Source of the DNA: Cupriavidus lacunae
GTDB taxonomy: Bacteria > Pseudomonadota > Gammaproteobacteria > Burkholderiales > Burkholderiaceae
NCBI RefSeq assembly: GCF_003353055.1
Contig: NZ_QKWJ01000080.1
Coordinates: 1-34,239 of the forward strand
DNA: 34,239 nt
Reading direction: 5' to 3'
Numbering within the stretch: position 1 is the first letter of the stretch; every line of letters begins with the position of its first letter. Below the pieces are notes generated by a model. The model was given only the letters and a program-made list of their open reading frames with translations, was not told the DNA's origin and did not search any database. The translations under genes were made by a program, and so were the position numbers. This document shows, piece after piece, positions 8,189 through 15,979 of this stretch.

Positions 8189-9285
8189 AAGATATGCTTG
8201 ATGCCAAGCATCGCACCAAACTGGTTGCCGCCCGGTGCCGGCGCACTGGTTCCGACGGCGCTACCACTACTGACCGACATGGCCAGTTGGCCCCGGTTAT
8301 CAATGAAGCCAGTCGTGAGATAGGCGGAGGTCCGCTTGGAGAAGGCGTAGGTACCTCGCAGAGCCGCGAGCCATGCTTTGTTGGCACTATGGTTGAATCC
8401 AAGGTAGTAGATCTGCCCTGCAAGATTGAATGCGGGCGTGATGTCGTAGGCCAGGCCCGCATAATAGAGCTGGCTATGGGACGTGATGCTGCCCTCATTG
8501 TTCCGGAAGGTGCCACCGATACCGACCTTCGCCTTGGACAGGACCATGTAGCCGCCAAAGTGCAGGCGGTCGTCCTTGATGCCGCTGTTCACCAGTCCCC
8601 CTGCGGCGCCCGTGCCCCCGCGCAAGGAATCATATGCAGTCGCCAGGCCCCACCAGCTCGCGTCATACCGCAGCATCGCTGACCATTCCCGGCAGGCCTT
8701 GCTGTCGGCGGGATTCTCTCCGGCGCAGTTGGTTCCCGCGGGGTTCTGGCCAGCATTGACTGTGTCGCGCCCAAGGCTGTATGTCGCGCCGACAGTCAAT
8801 CCGCCGAATGTGCCCTTGTAGGCGATGGCGTTGTCGGCGCGGGCATTGGGCCGATAGCTGTCCAACGAGTTGGCGCCGTAGATGTTGGGCCCCAGTACGT
8901 CAGAGTCCAGCGTCGACCAGAAGGTCATCGTCCACTGACGGCCGAAGGAGAGTTGTCCCCACTGATTGCTCAGCCCGACAAAGGCCTGACGGCCGAACAA
9001 GCGTCCTCCCTGGTTTGACGATCCGGAGTCAGCGGCAAAGCCCGATTCCAGGACGAATACAGATTTCAGGCCTCCCCCAAGGTCTTCCGTCCCGCGCATC
9101 CCCCAGCGCGAAGGCACCGTGGCAGTCAGGTTCGGCATCCGCACGACACTGTCCTTGCTGGCACCAATATTGTTCACATACTCGACTCCTGTGTCGACGA
9201 GGCCGTAAAGCGTCACCGATTGTGCCGAAGTGAACAGCGGCGCGGCACACAAAAGACCCGCGCACCATTTCCCGCAACTCCTCAT
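8185..9285 (-). CDS. Gram-negative trimeric porin (Burkholderia/Neisseria type)
   Basis: A 366-residue outer-membrane beta-barrel. The N-terminus is a signal peptide ending near TSAQ, followed directly by SVTLYGLVDTGVEY, the standard first strand of this porin family. The RWGMRGTEDLGGG segment, the GRQAFVGLS segment and the C-terminal aromatic residue (HIF) are all family marks, the last needed for BAM assembly. The start at 9285 is set by an excellent AAGGAG site; an in-frame ATG 57 codons earlier is rejected. Lying between the MFS and Bug genes, it probably admits the same small anionic substrate through the outer membrane. Confidence 0.95.
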   Translation of the reverse strand: MRSCGKWCAGLLCAAPLFTSAQSVTLYGLVDTGVEYVNNIGASKDSVVRMPNLTATVPSRWGMRGTEDLGGGLKSVFVLESGFAADSGSSNQGGRLFGRQAFVGLSNQWGQLSFGRQWTMTFWSTLDSDVLGPNIYGANSLDSYRPNARADNAIAYKGTFGGLTVGATYSLGRDTVNAGQNPAGTNCAGENPADSKACREWSAMLRYDASWWGLATAYDSLRGGTGAAGGLVNSGIKDDRLHFGGYMVLSKAKVGIGGTFRNNEGSITSHSQLYYAGLAYDITPAFNLAGQIYYLGFNHSANKAWLAALRGTYAFSKRTSAYLTTGFIDNRGQLAMSVSSGSAVGTSAPAPGGNQFGAMLGIKHIF

Positions 9286-9465
9286 GGATGTCTCCTTGTT
9301 ATGTCGAGTCGTTACAAACCTGTGAAAGGCAGGCGAGCGGTCTCCTCCCAGCGCCGGGCGCTCGATACGCTTCGAGTGCCCGGCTGCAAGGAAAGTTGAG
9401 TCCGACGATCGCCGTGAAGCGTTTGACGGCAGCGGTCTGCGCCGCTGCGTTGGCACGTCAGTCAG

Positions 9466-10911
9466 TCAGGGTGAAATCTCTTCCAGCGGGCGGTTGGTGG
9501 TCTCGGTCATTCGGCTGGCCGCGACAAGACCGACCACGCAGGCGCCCGCAAACATCAGGAAGACGGTGGCAATACCTTGCCCCGTTAGCACCATGCCGAC
9601 AACGGCCGGTGCCGTGGCGGAGGCAGCTCGCAGCCATGAGGTTGCTAGGCCGGTTCCAATCGCACGGATACGTGTGGGATAGATTTCCGGCGTGTACAGA
9701 TACAGCAGCACCGTCGCCGAACCCATCACGGCATAAGCTGAGGAAGCCAGCAGCATGACCGACCAGGGGCTGGCTGCGCCAAGAGCTCCCAGGACGGCGA
9801 GCAGTATGCCGCTGACCACGAAACACCCCATGGCCCAGCGACGACGACCCACGCGGTCTACCGACAGCGCACAGACAAGAACGGCACAGGTGCTGAGCAC
9901 GTTGGAGAGCGAGGCCATGTGCAGCGACTCCTGCAGTGGCAGGTGATAGACCGTCTTGTAAAGGCTCGGCAACCAGTTGTTGATGCCATTCGCAACGAAA
10001 TAGGAGCTCGCCCACAGCAGCCATACCACCACTGTACGACCACGATAGAACGGCGAGAACAGCTCCTTCCAGTTGCCCTTTTTCTGCGAGTGGAGGCCTT
10101 CGTACAGTTCTGAGATACGCCGGTCCGTCTCTGCGGCGTTGTGCTGCGGATCAAGGTTTCGCCTGGGGGTGCTAGCCTCGATTTCGCCGATCACGCGCTC
10201 TGCGTCGTCGAACCGGCCTTTGCCGATCAGCCATCGCGGTGATTCCGGCAGCCGCATGATCAGCAGTGCCACGACCAAGCCGGGTATCCCGCCAACCAGG
10301 AACATATACTCCCAGCCAAAGCGCGGAACCAGGAAGGCACCGACCTGGGCCGCGAGCATCAGGCCAACGGGAAAGATCAGTTCATAGAGCAGGAAAAAGC
10401 GGCCACGGCCATGGGCTTGCGACAGTTCATTGATATAGGTTGCCGCAACCGGTACCTCGCCGCCGACGCCAATGCCCTGGATGAAGCGGCACAGGAACAG
10501 CAGGTGGAAGTTGCCGGCAAAGGCACACGCCACACTCATGACCGACATCAGGCCCACGGTCACGGAGGCACTCGGCACCCGGCCCAGGCGCTCGGCCAGC
10601 CAACCGAAGCATAGTGCACCGATGACCTGCCCAAGGTATCCGGCAGCGATCAGGACCCCGATCTCGCCGGGCGACAGGTGCCAGAGCCCAACCAGAACCG
10701 GCATGACAAACGCCAGTGAGAGCGCGTCGAATGCGTCGAACAGTGTGGCACTGCCCATGACAATGCGGGCCTTGGTGTGCCATCTGCTAAAGGGAACGTT
10801 CTCGATGCGAAAGAGAAGTTGCGCTGCCCGCCGCCGCGGATCAAATGGCGCGCTGCTTGCCGCATCGCTCCTGCCACTGTTGTACATGGGTGCAACCGTA
10901 GTGGTGTCCAT
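9466..10911 (-). CDS. Major facilitator superfamily transporter (sugar-porter/SV2/NiaP-like)
   Basis: A 481-residue inner-membrane carrier with about 12 hydrophobic segments in two halves and a charged central loop (about residues 235-295). The loop between segments 2 and 3 reads GWLAERLGRV, and the end of the first half has LPESPRWL, the signature of the sugar-porter and organic-ion branch. GGAG lies before the ATG at 10911. The roughly 40-residue N-terminal tail is cytoplasmic. In this operon it is probably the inner-membrane importer paired with the porin and Bug protein. The substrate is not deducible, although related carriers move nicotinate and aromatic or sugar acids. Confidence 0.88.
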   Translation of the reverse strand: MDTTTVAPMYNSGRSDAASSAPFDPRRRAAQLLFRIENVPFSRWHTKARIVMGSATLFDAFDALSLAFVMPVLVGLWHLSPGEIGVLIAAGYLGQVIGALCFGWLAERLGRVPSASVTVGLMSVMSVACAFAGNFHLLFLCRFIQGIGVGGEVPVAATYINELSQAHGRGRFFLLYELIFPVGLMLAAQVGAFLVPRFGWEYMFLVGGIPGLVVALLIMRLPESPRWLIGKGRFDDAERVIGEIEASTPRRNLDPQHNAAETDRRISELYEGLHSQKKGNWKELFSPFYRGRTVVVWLLWASSYFVANGINNWLPSLYKTVYHLPLQESLHMASLSNVLSTCAVLVCALSVDRVGRRRWAMGCFVVSGILLAVLGALGAASPWSVMLLASSAYAVMGSATVLLYLYTPEIYPTRIRAIGTGLATSWLRAASATAPAVVGMVLTGQGIATVFLMFAGACVVGLVAASRMTETTNRPLEEISP

Positions 10912-11074
10912 GCTGTCTCCAAGTTGAATGGCTCATGGTGTGTGAGCACCGGCCATCTTTTTCTTATGTTGTCGGCTTCTACTTCGTCATGGCCATTCTT
11001 GCAACCGGAGCTGCAGCCCGCGACAGGGGGGCAGCCCGGAAGCGGGTCAGCGTGAAGCCTTGTATTGCTCCCGT

Positions 11075-11140
11075 TGTGCCTGCCGGCTGCGGCATAACGG
11101 GAGAAACCAATAGCGTGGCTCGACCCGGCTGGCAGGCACA
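11075..11140. repeat. Inverted repeat between the aldolase and MFS genes
   Basis: TGTGCCTGCC at 11075-11084 is the exact reverse complement of GGCAGGCACA at 11131-11140, with 46 bases between. The gap between genes is 254 bases. It may form a long mRNA hairpin that lowers transporter expression relative to the aldolase. No T tract is present. Confidence 0.4.
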
Positions 11141-11165
11141 GCCTTGTGGCTGCGCCCGCCACCGT

Positions 11166-12089
11166 TTAGCCAACGAGCCCGGCAGCGCGCATGGCGTTGG
11201 CAATGTCGATCTCGGCGCCGGGCTCCAGCGGCAGCAGCGGGGAGCGCACGGTGGCGTGTTCCAGGATGCCGCGTGCCACCAGGGCGTGCTTGAGCGCCAC
11301 GGTGCCTTCCATATGCGAGCCACGGTGGTACACGTTCTTGGTCACGGGCAGGAGCTGGTCGTGCAGGGCGCGGGCGCGCGGATAGTCCTTTGCCTTGCCA
11401 GCCTTGATCAGTTCGATCAGCAACTCGGGCGCGATATTGCCGTAGCCCACCAGAGCGCCGTCCACGTCGAACATCGTGTGCAACAGGTACTCGTCGTGGC
11501 AGGTGAGGATCTGGAGCTCTGGGTTCTCCTTGCGGATGACGGGGATCTCGGTGTCCCAGCGGCGCATATTGCGCACGCCATTTTTCATCGCGAATACGCC
11601 CGGCTGCGCGGCGATCTCGAGCTGTGTTTCCAGGTTGTAGGTAGCCTTGGTGGCATCCGGGTACTGGAACAGGATCAGCGGCAGGCCGCTTTCCTCGTAG
11701 ATGGCGCGATAGCGGTCTTGCGGCGCGCCCTTCTGGTAGCCGAAGCGCAGCCAGCCGTGCGACGGATAGACGAGGCCGGCCGAGGCGCCAGACTTGACAG
11801 CGCGCTTGGCTTCGGCCGCAGCAACCTCGGTGCCTTCCAGCGTGATGCCCGCAATAACAGGTAGCTTGCCATCGACCGACTTCACGAAGCTTTCGATCAC
11901 GGCAATTTGTTCGTCTTGCGATAGGAACGTGCCTTCGCCCGCGTGGCCGAGAACGACCAAGCCCTTGACGCCATCAAACTTGCCAAGCCACGAACCCAGG
12001 CGCTGAATCGCGGCATGGTCAACCGCGCCGTCGCGCGTAAAGGGGGTAACGGGAGCCGGAACAAGACCGCGCAGATCGATGTCTTTCAT
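11166..12089 (-). CDS. Dihydrodipicolinate synthase/N-acetylneuraminate lyase family aldolase
   Basis: A 307-residue class I aldolase with the TIM-barrel fold. The start GLVPAPVTPF is typical, as are Tyr143 (in FQYPD) and the Schiff-base Lys169 (in FAMKNG). The substrate loop that is GTTGE in true DapA is GHAGE here, so both threonines that bind pyruvate and relay protons are missing; the enzyme is unlikely to make dihydrodipicolinate. An AGGAAG site fixes the start at 12089, rejecting an ATG 39 codons upstream. It leads an operon with a transporter, a porin and a Bug protein, and is divergent from a LysR regulator. A catabolic aldolase or dehydratase for a sugar acid or hydroxy-oxoacid is most likely. 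Confidence 0.87.
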   Translation of the reverse strand: MKDIDLRGLVPAPVTPFTRDGAVDHAAIQRLGSWLGKFDGVKGLVVLGHAGEGTFLSQDEQIAVIESFVKSVDGKLPVIAGITLEGTEVAAAEAKRAVKSGASAGLVYPSHGWLRFGYQKGAPQDRYRAIYEESGLPLILFQYPDATKATYNLETQLEIAAQPGVFAMKNGVRNMRRWDTEIPVIRKENPELQILTCHDEYLLHTMFDVDGALVGYGNIAPELLIELIKAGKAKDYPRARALHDQLLPVTKNVYHRGSHMEGTVALKHALVARGILEHATVRSPLLPLEPGAEIDIANAMRAAGLVG

Positions 12090-12241
12090 GTCACTTCCTG
12101 TATGAGTATGGAGTCGCCGGGTGCCGGATGCTTTGCCCGGAGAGCCCGCCGCTGCTGGTGTCTCCATAACAGTGGCGGGCATGTGAGGCAGTCTAGGAGT
12201 CGCCATGGCATGCCGGAAGTGTCATGCTGAATATTTCAGAT

Positions 12242-12256
12242 ATACTGATTCCGTAT
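12242..12256. promoter_or_regulatory. LysR-type T-N11-A operator
   Basis: ATAC at 12242-12245 and GTAT at 12253-12256 form an inverted repeat with a 7-base centre, fitting the T-N11-A consensus of LysR binding boxes. It is in the shared region between the divergent lysR and aldolase genes, 22 bases before the lysR start. A second imperfect ATAT/ATAT pair lies just to its left. It probably serves both autoregulation and activation of the aldolase operon. Confidence 0.55.
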
Positions 12257-12278
12257 AGCATGGGAGCCAAGGCAAGCG

Positions 12279-13208
12279 ATGAACTACTCCGCATGGAAAC
12301 TGTTCCTGGCGGCTGCCGACCTGGGCAGTCTGAGCAAGGTGGCTCAGTCCTATGGCACGAGCCAGCCCCAAATCAGCCGTCAACTCAATGAACTTGAGCA
12401 GGAATGCGGGGGGCGTCTATTCCAGCGCACGGGTCGCGGGGTGGTGCTTACTGAATTCGGCGAGCGCGTGGCGCCCAAGGTCCGGGCGTGGGTGGCAGGC
12501 ACGGACCAACTGGTCAACGACATCCACTCGACCTCAGGCAAGCCTATTGGCACGGTTCGCATCGGAATCCTGCCTTCCACGGCGCATCCGCTGGTCAGCA
12601 CGCTTTATTACCGCCTGAAGGAGCGCTACCCCTTGGTGCAACTCAGTGTGCGCGAGGGACAAGGTGCGCAACTGGAGAACTGGCTGGAAGCTGGGCATGT
12701 CGATCTGGCCATCCTGTTCCGCCATAGTCCGGTGCCAAAGCACGGCGACGTGTACTTAGTCGAAACGGCGACCTACCTGGTTAGCGCAGAGGGAGACCGC
12801 GTGACCGCCAACCCCACCGTACAGTTCTCCGCGCTGCACAATCTTCCCCTGGTAATGTTCTGCCGGCCCAATAGCTGGCGCGACCGACTGGATCAATTGG
12901 CACTGGAGCATGATGTTGCGCTGAATGTCGCGGTGGAGGCCGATTCGCTAAGCCTGCAGACCCATATCGTCGCCGACGGGGGCATGTACGCGTTGCTGGG
13001 GCCGTATGCGATCTCGAATGCCGGCCGGGATTGCCGCTTGCAGGCATCGAAGATCACCAATCCACAGATCACCCGCCATATTGCGTTGGCCATGTCGCGT
13101 CATGGTGAGCTCACGTTAGCATGCCGTACTGTCATGCAGCTTGTTCGTGAGATAGCGCAATTCGGGGGGGCGGAGTCGACGGGGCGTGGCATCGAGGTCT
13201 CAACTTGA
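12279..13208 (+). CDS. LysR-family transcriptional regulator
   Basis: A 309-residue regulator. Residues 1-60 form the winged helix-turn-helix, with the recognition helix at TSQPQISRQLNELE, followed by the GGRLFQRTGRGVVLTE wing. The rest is a periplasmic-binding-protein-like effector domain beginning at VRIGILPS. It is transcribed divergently from the aldolase/transporter operon, the classic arrangement for a LysR activator of the adjacent genes. Its effector is probably the substrate of that operon or an intermediate. The ATG at 12279 is a normal start for the family. Confidence 0.93.
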   Translation: MNYSAWKLFLAAADLGSLSKVAQSYGTSQPQISRQLNELEQECGGRLFQRTGRGVVLTEFGERVAPKVRAWVAGTDQLVNDIHSTSGKPIGTVRIGILPSTAHPLVSTLYYRLKERYPLVQLSVREGQGAQLENWLEAGHVDLAILFRHSPVPKHGDVYLVETATYLVSAEGDRVTANPTVQFSALHNLPLVMFCRPNSWRDRLDQLALEHDVALNVAVEADSLSLQTHIVADGGMYALLGPYAISNAGRDCRLQASKITNPQITRHIALAMSRHGELTLACRTVMQLVREIAQFGGAESTGRGIEVST

Positions 13209-13687
13209 GACTGACTGCAATACGTTTTCGACCTGGCACGTTTTCATGCGAGGCTCGGCATGAAGCTCTCCGCAAGTTCCAACGGCTACCAAGCACGAAG
13301 TCACGCATATTGAATCACCGAAGACTCCGGAGGGCAGGTCCGGTTAAAGCAGCGGCTCGCGGCTCGATGGTGTTCCGGTGCAGCTACGTTTCCTTCAATG
13401 TCTGTTGTTTGGTGCGGTCCCGTCATTCGTTGGCGGAGGATCGGATGATTGAGAATGGCCGGTCACGGCCGGCTGTCCCCTCCAGGTCGCGGCCGTCGCT
13501 GCCCGGCCGTTCGCCATTGACTCCCGGGTGACCGCGACGGCGGGTTACGAGGCAAAGCCGTCGTTCCTTCTCCCACGAGGGACGGTTGGCGATCATCGGC
13601 CAATCTCGAAGATCTGCCGGTCGGGTTCCTTCATTGAGCGGCATTTCTGCCCACTAGGCCACAATCACCCCGTATAGACCTTGAACC
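13209..13687. other. Intergenic region with one copy of a 40-bp repeat
   Basis: About 480 bases without a credible gene. It holds the first copy of the direct repeat (13456-13494), set in GC-rich low-complexity DNA. The short frames here have the Arg/Ser/Pro-rich composition typical of non-coding high-GC sequence. Confidence 0.5.
13456..13494 (+). repeat. Direct repeat, copy A
   Basis: A 39-bp sequence starting TGGCCGGTCAC and ending CCAGGTCGCGGCC. It matches copy B at 14661-14700 with three substitutions and one indel. It has internal dyad symmetry (GGCCGGTCACGGCCGG). The two copies flank the small-protein gene 13688-14338 in the same orientation. Confidence 0.75.
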
Positions 13688-14338
13688 TCAGCCTTGCGTC
13701 GAAATGGACCAACTCACGAACAGGCTTGAAGCACTCCTGTGCCGAGTCCACGTTGTGCAGCAAATTCGGCACTCGTGCTCGATCGCTTCGACCAGCACGC
13801 CGCTGCCAATGCATCGGAAATGTATTCCGGAGATAGGGTGCAATGCGTCGTGGCCATGGGAACTGAGCGAATCGATGCGCAAGGTTTCGCACTTTGTGCA
13901 AAGGACCGTCTCAGGTGACTTCGGGGCTGGAGCGAATGCCGCATTCACATGGGATTTGCAAGACCTCGCATCGAGATCCGACTCAGCCTGGAGCGGCGGC
14001 CAGCTTGAGCGCATTCGCCGGACAGCCGTCCAGTACAACACACGCATCGCACTTGAGCCCGTATATAAGGCTGCCAGACGACAACGCTCGCTGTGGTGAT
14101 GCATCGGGATGCCAAACTGCGACGCCGAAGCGAAGCAGATGACTTTCTCGTGGGAGGCGGCGCTTTGATCTAGGATATCGTTGATCACGGCCGACAGGTT
14201 TTCCGCGTAGTCGTCGACGCCATCGCGAGCCCGCAGCATCGACTTGCGATGCATCCGCCGGGTCATCGTCCGCACCTCGCGATGGAGGCGGGCCAGCGTC
14301 GGTAGCATGGCATCGGACGGTTCTTTCTGTTTTCGCAT
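13688..14338 (-). CDS. Two-domain small protein: unknown core plus C-terminal zinc-ribbon-like segment
   Basis: A 216-residue protein. The open frame extends to 14737, but the ATG at 14338 is preferred: AAGGA lies 8 bases upstream, and similarity to the 5675 protein starts shortly after it. Residues about 15-112 align with that protein, ending in the shared RVLYWTAVRRM block. Residues about 145-200 look like a metal-binding ribbon: Cys147 and Cys150 (CTKC), Cys176 (FRC), and Cys190/193/194 (CRICC), with several His residues. The 5675 protein lacks this tail. No family is recognised. A nucleic-acid-binding or regulatory protein is possible. It lies between direct repeats, which hints at acquisition as a cassette. 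Confidence 0.55.
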   Translation of the reverse strand: MRKQKEPSDAMLPTLARLHREVRTMTRRMHRKSMLRARDGVDDYAENLSAVINDILDQSAASHEKVICFASASQFGIPMHHHSERCRLAALYTGSSAMRVLYWTAVRRMRSSWPPLQAESDLDARSCKSHVNAAFAPAPKSPETVLCTKCETLRIDSLSSHGHDALHPISGIHFRCIGSGVLVEAIEHECRICCTTWTRHRSASSLFVSWSISTQG

Positions 14339-14790
14339 GGTCTGGATCCTTGGCCCTGTCATCGCGCAGACGCCGATTGAACCGCGTCCACATGGCCACC
14401 CCGCCATTCCGACACACTGCAGCCAAAGCGCGCCGATCTCGATCGTCCAAATCCGAATGCCGACCCGGAACTGGTGAAGTACGCCGAGAGCCTGGCCCGT
14501 CCTCAATGTTTCCGGGCCCGAGTCCATCGTGCTCGATGTCCAGAATCGCGGGTGCCCGGCCGTCCTAAGCACGGTCATCCACTCATGAGACTGGTCGACA
14601 GCCGTAGTCGACAGAAGGAGTTCGAATGTCCGCGATGGATCTTCGGTCAGCGATTGGATTTGGCCGGTCACCGCCGGCTGTTCACCTCCAGGTCGCGGCC
14701 CCTGAACGTTAAGGCGTTGTTCCTCGTCCGCCGACACGCGAGGCTATGCGTCGGGGAAGTTGATTTCCCAGATCGTCCTCCCCCGCGGCC
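14339..14790. other. Intergenic region with second repeat copy
   Basis: About 450 bases with no supported gene. The minus-strand frame upstream of 14338 stays open to 14737, but its residues look random and it overlaps the repeat at 14661-14700. Confidence 0.5.
14661..14700 (+). repeat. Direct repeat, copy B
   Basis: A 40-bp near-copy of 13456-13494 in the same orientation, about 1.2 kb away. Flanking sequence diverges at once on both sides, so the repeat is a discrete unit and not a general duplication. Confidence 0.75.
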
Positions 14791-15915
14791 TCAACTCGGC
14801 ATGCTTGTCGTCCATTCGCTCAGAACTTCCTCGGTATGCTCGCCCCGCCGCGGGATGGGCCCCGGTTTCGCAGCCGGGGTATCCGAGAAACGCGGTGCAG
14901 GGGTAGCTTGCAAGACGCCGCCATCGGAGCTATACACCTTGCGGGCACTCATATGGGGATGTGCAGCAGCTTCTTCTGGCGTCAGTACAGGAGCAAAACA
15001 GACATCGGTGCCTTCCAGCACCGTGCACCACTCCGCGCGGCTGCGCCGGGCGAACAACTCAGAAAAGCGGTCGCGCAACGCTGACCAGTTGCGCGGTGCG
15101 TAGCCGTCGCGGAAGGCGGGATCGTTCTCCAGACCCAGCCGCTGAAGCAGTTCACGGTAGAACTTCGGCTCAAGCGATCCCAGCGAGACAAATTTGCCGT
15201 CGGCGCAGCGGTAAGTGTTGTACCAGTGAGGACCGTCGAGCAGGCTTTGCCCGCGGTTGCTGGTCATCTTCTCGCCTGCGCGGAGGGCCAACAATAAAGT
15301 TGTCATGTGGGCGCTGCCGTCGACAATGGCGGCATCGACAACCTGGCCTTTACCGGTCTGGCGAGCACTCATGATGCCGGCCAGTAAGCCGACTGCGAGG
15401 TACATCGCGCCGCCCCCGATATCACCGACGAGAGTGGGTGGCGAAAGTGGCGGTTCGCCGGGCTGTCCGGCATACCAGAGGGCACCCGACAGGGCAAGGT
15501 AGTTAAGGTCGTGACCTGCTGCATGCGCAAGCGGTCCATTTTGTCCCCAGCCGGTCATGCGCCCGTACACCAAGCGGGGATTGCGTTTCAGGCATATTTC
15601 TGGACCGAGCCCGAGCCGCTCCATGACGCCGGGTCGCATGCCCTCGATGAGGGCATCACAGTTGGTCACTAGCTGCAGCACACTTTCGACGCCTTCCCGC
15701 GTCTTGAGATCCAATGCGACCGAACGTTTGCCACGGTTGGATAAGGCATGTTCACCCAGATCGAGATCGTCAGCACCGACGTTGACACGGTCTACTACGA
15801 CCACATCCGCGCCTAAGTCGGCTAACAGCATCGCGCAGAAAGGGCCAGGACCGATACCTGTAATTTCCAACACTTTCAGTCCGGCGAGCGGACCTTGCCT
15901 AGCAGAAGTCACCAT
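14791..15915 (-). CDS. CaiB/BaiF-fold alpha-methylacyl-CoA racemase
   Basis: Interconverts (R)- and (S)-2-methylacyl-CoA thioesters so that stereospecific beta-oxidation can proceed. Its 374 residues are close to the length of mycobacterial MCR. By motif alignment His135 (AAGHDLNY) and Asp165 (LVGDIGGG) match the MCR catalytic pair, with the same 30-residue spacing, and Glu249 (SLEPKFY) matches the third key residue. The C-terminus has the family GEHTEEVL motif. It is the last gene of the leftward arm, 64 bases after the thiolase. A CoA-transferase of the same fold is the alternative, but the racemase motifs are clear. It suggests a 2-methyl-branched substrate or intermediate. Confidence 0.85.
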   Translation of the reverse strand: MVTSARQGPLAGLKVLEITGIGPGPFCAMLLADLGADVVVVDRVNVGADDLDLGEHALSNRGKRSVALDLKTREGVESVLQLVTNCDALIEGMRPGVMERLGLGPEICLKRNPRLVYGRMTGWGQNGPLAHAAGHDLNYLALSGALWYAGQPGEPPLSPPTLVGDIGGGAMYLAVGLLAGIMSARQTGKGQVVDAAIVDGSAHMTTLLLALRAGEKMTSNRGQSLLDGPHWYNTYRCADGKFVSLGSLEPKFYRELLQRLGLENDPAFRDGYAPRNWSALRDRFSELFARRSRAEWCTVLEGTDVCFAPVLTPEEAAAHPHMSARKVYSSDGGVLQATPAPRFSDTPAAKPGPIPRRGEHTEEVLSEWTTSMPS

Positions 15916-15979
15916 TCATCTCCGATACAAGGGAATGCAGCCAACGGTAGAGCAGCGATGGCTGCAGTTGCACCCTCAG

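Noticed and set aside
10935..11864. 309-residue plus-strand frame over the aldolase
   Set aside because: Antisense to a clear aldolase gene with catalytic motifs; no ribosome site or recognised domain.
13205..13531. 108-residue plus-strand frame after lysR
   Set aside because: Arg/Ser/Pro-rich, covers the repeat copy, no ribosome site, no similarity recognised.
14339..14737. N-terminal extension of the 14338 small protein
   Set aside because: Residues look random, the region contains the direct repeat, and the ATG at 14338 has a good ribosome site and matches where paralogy begins.
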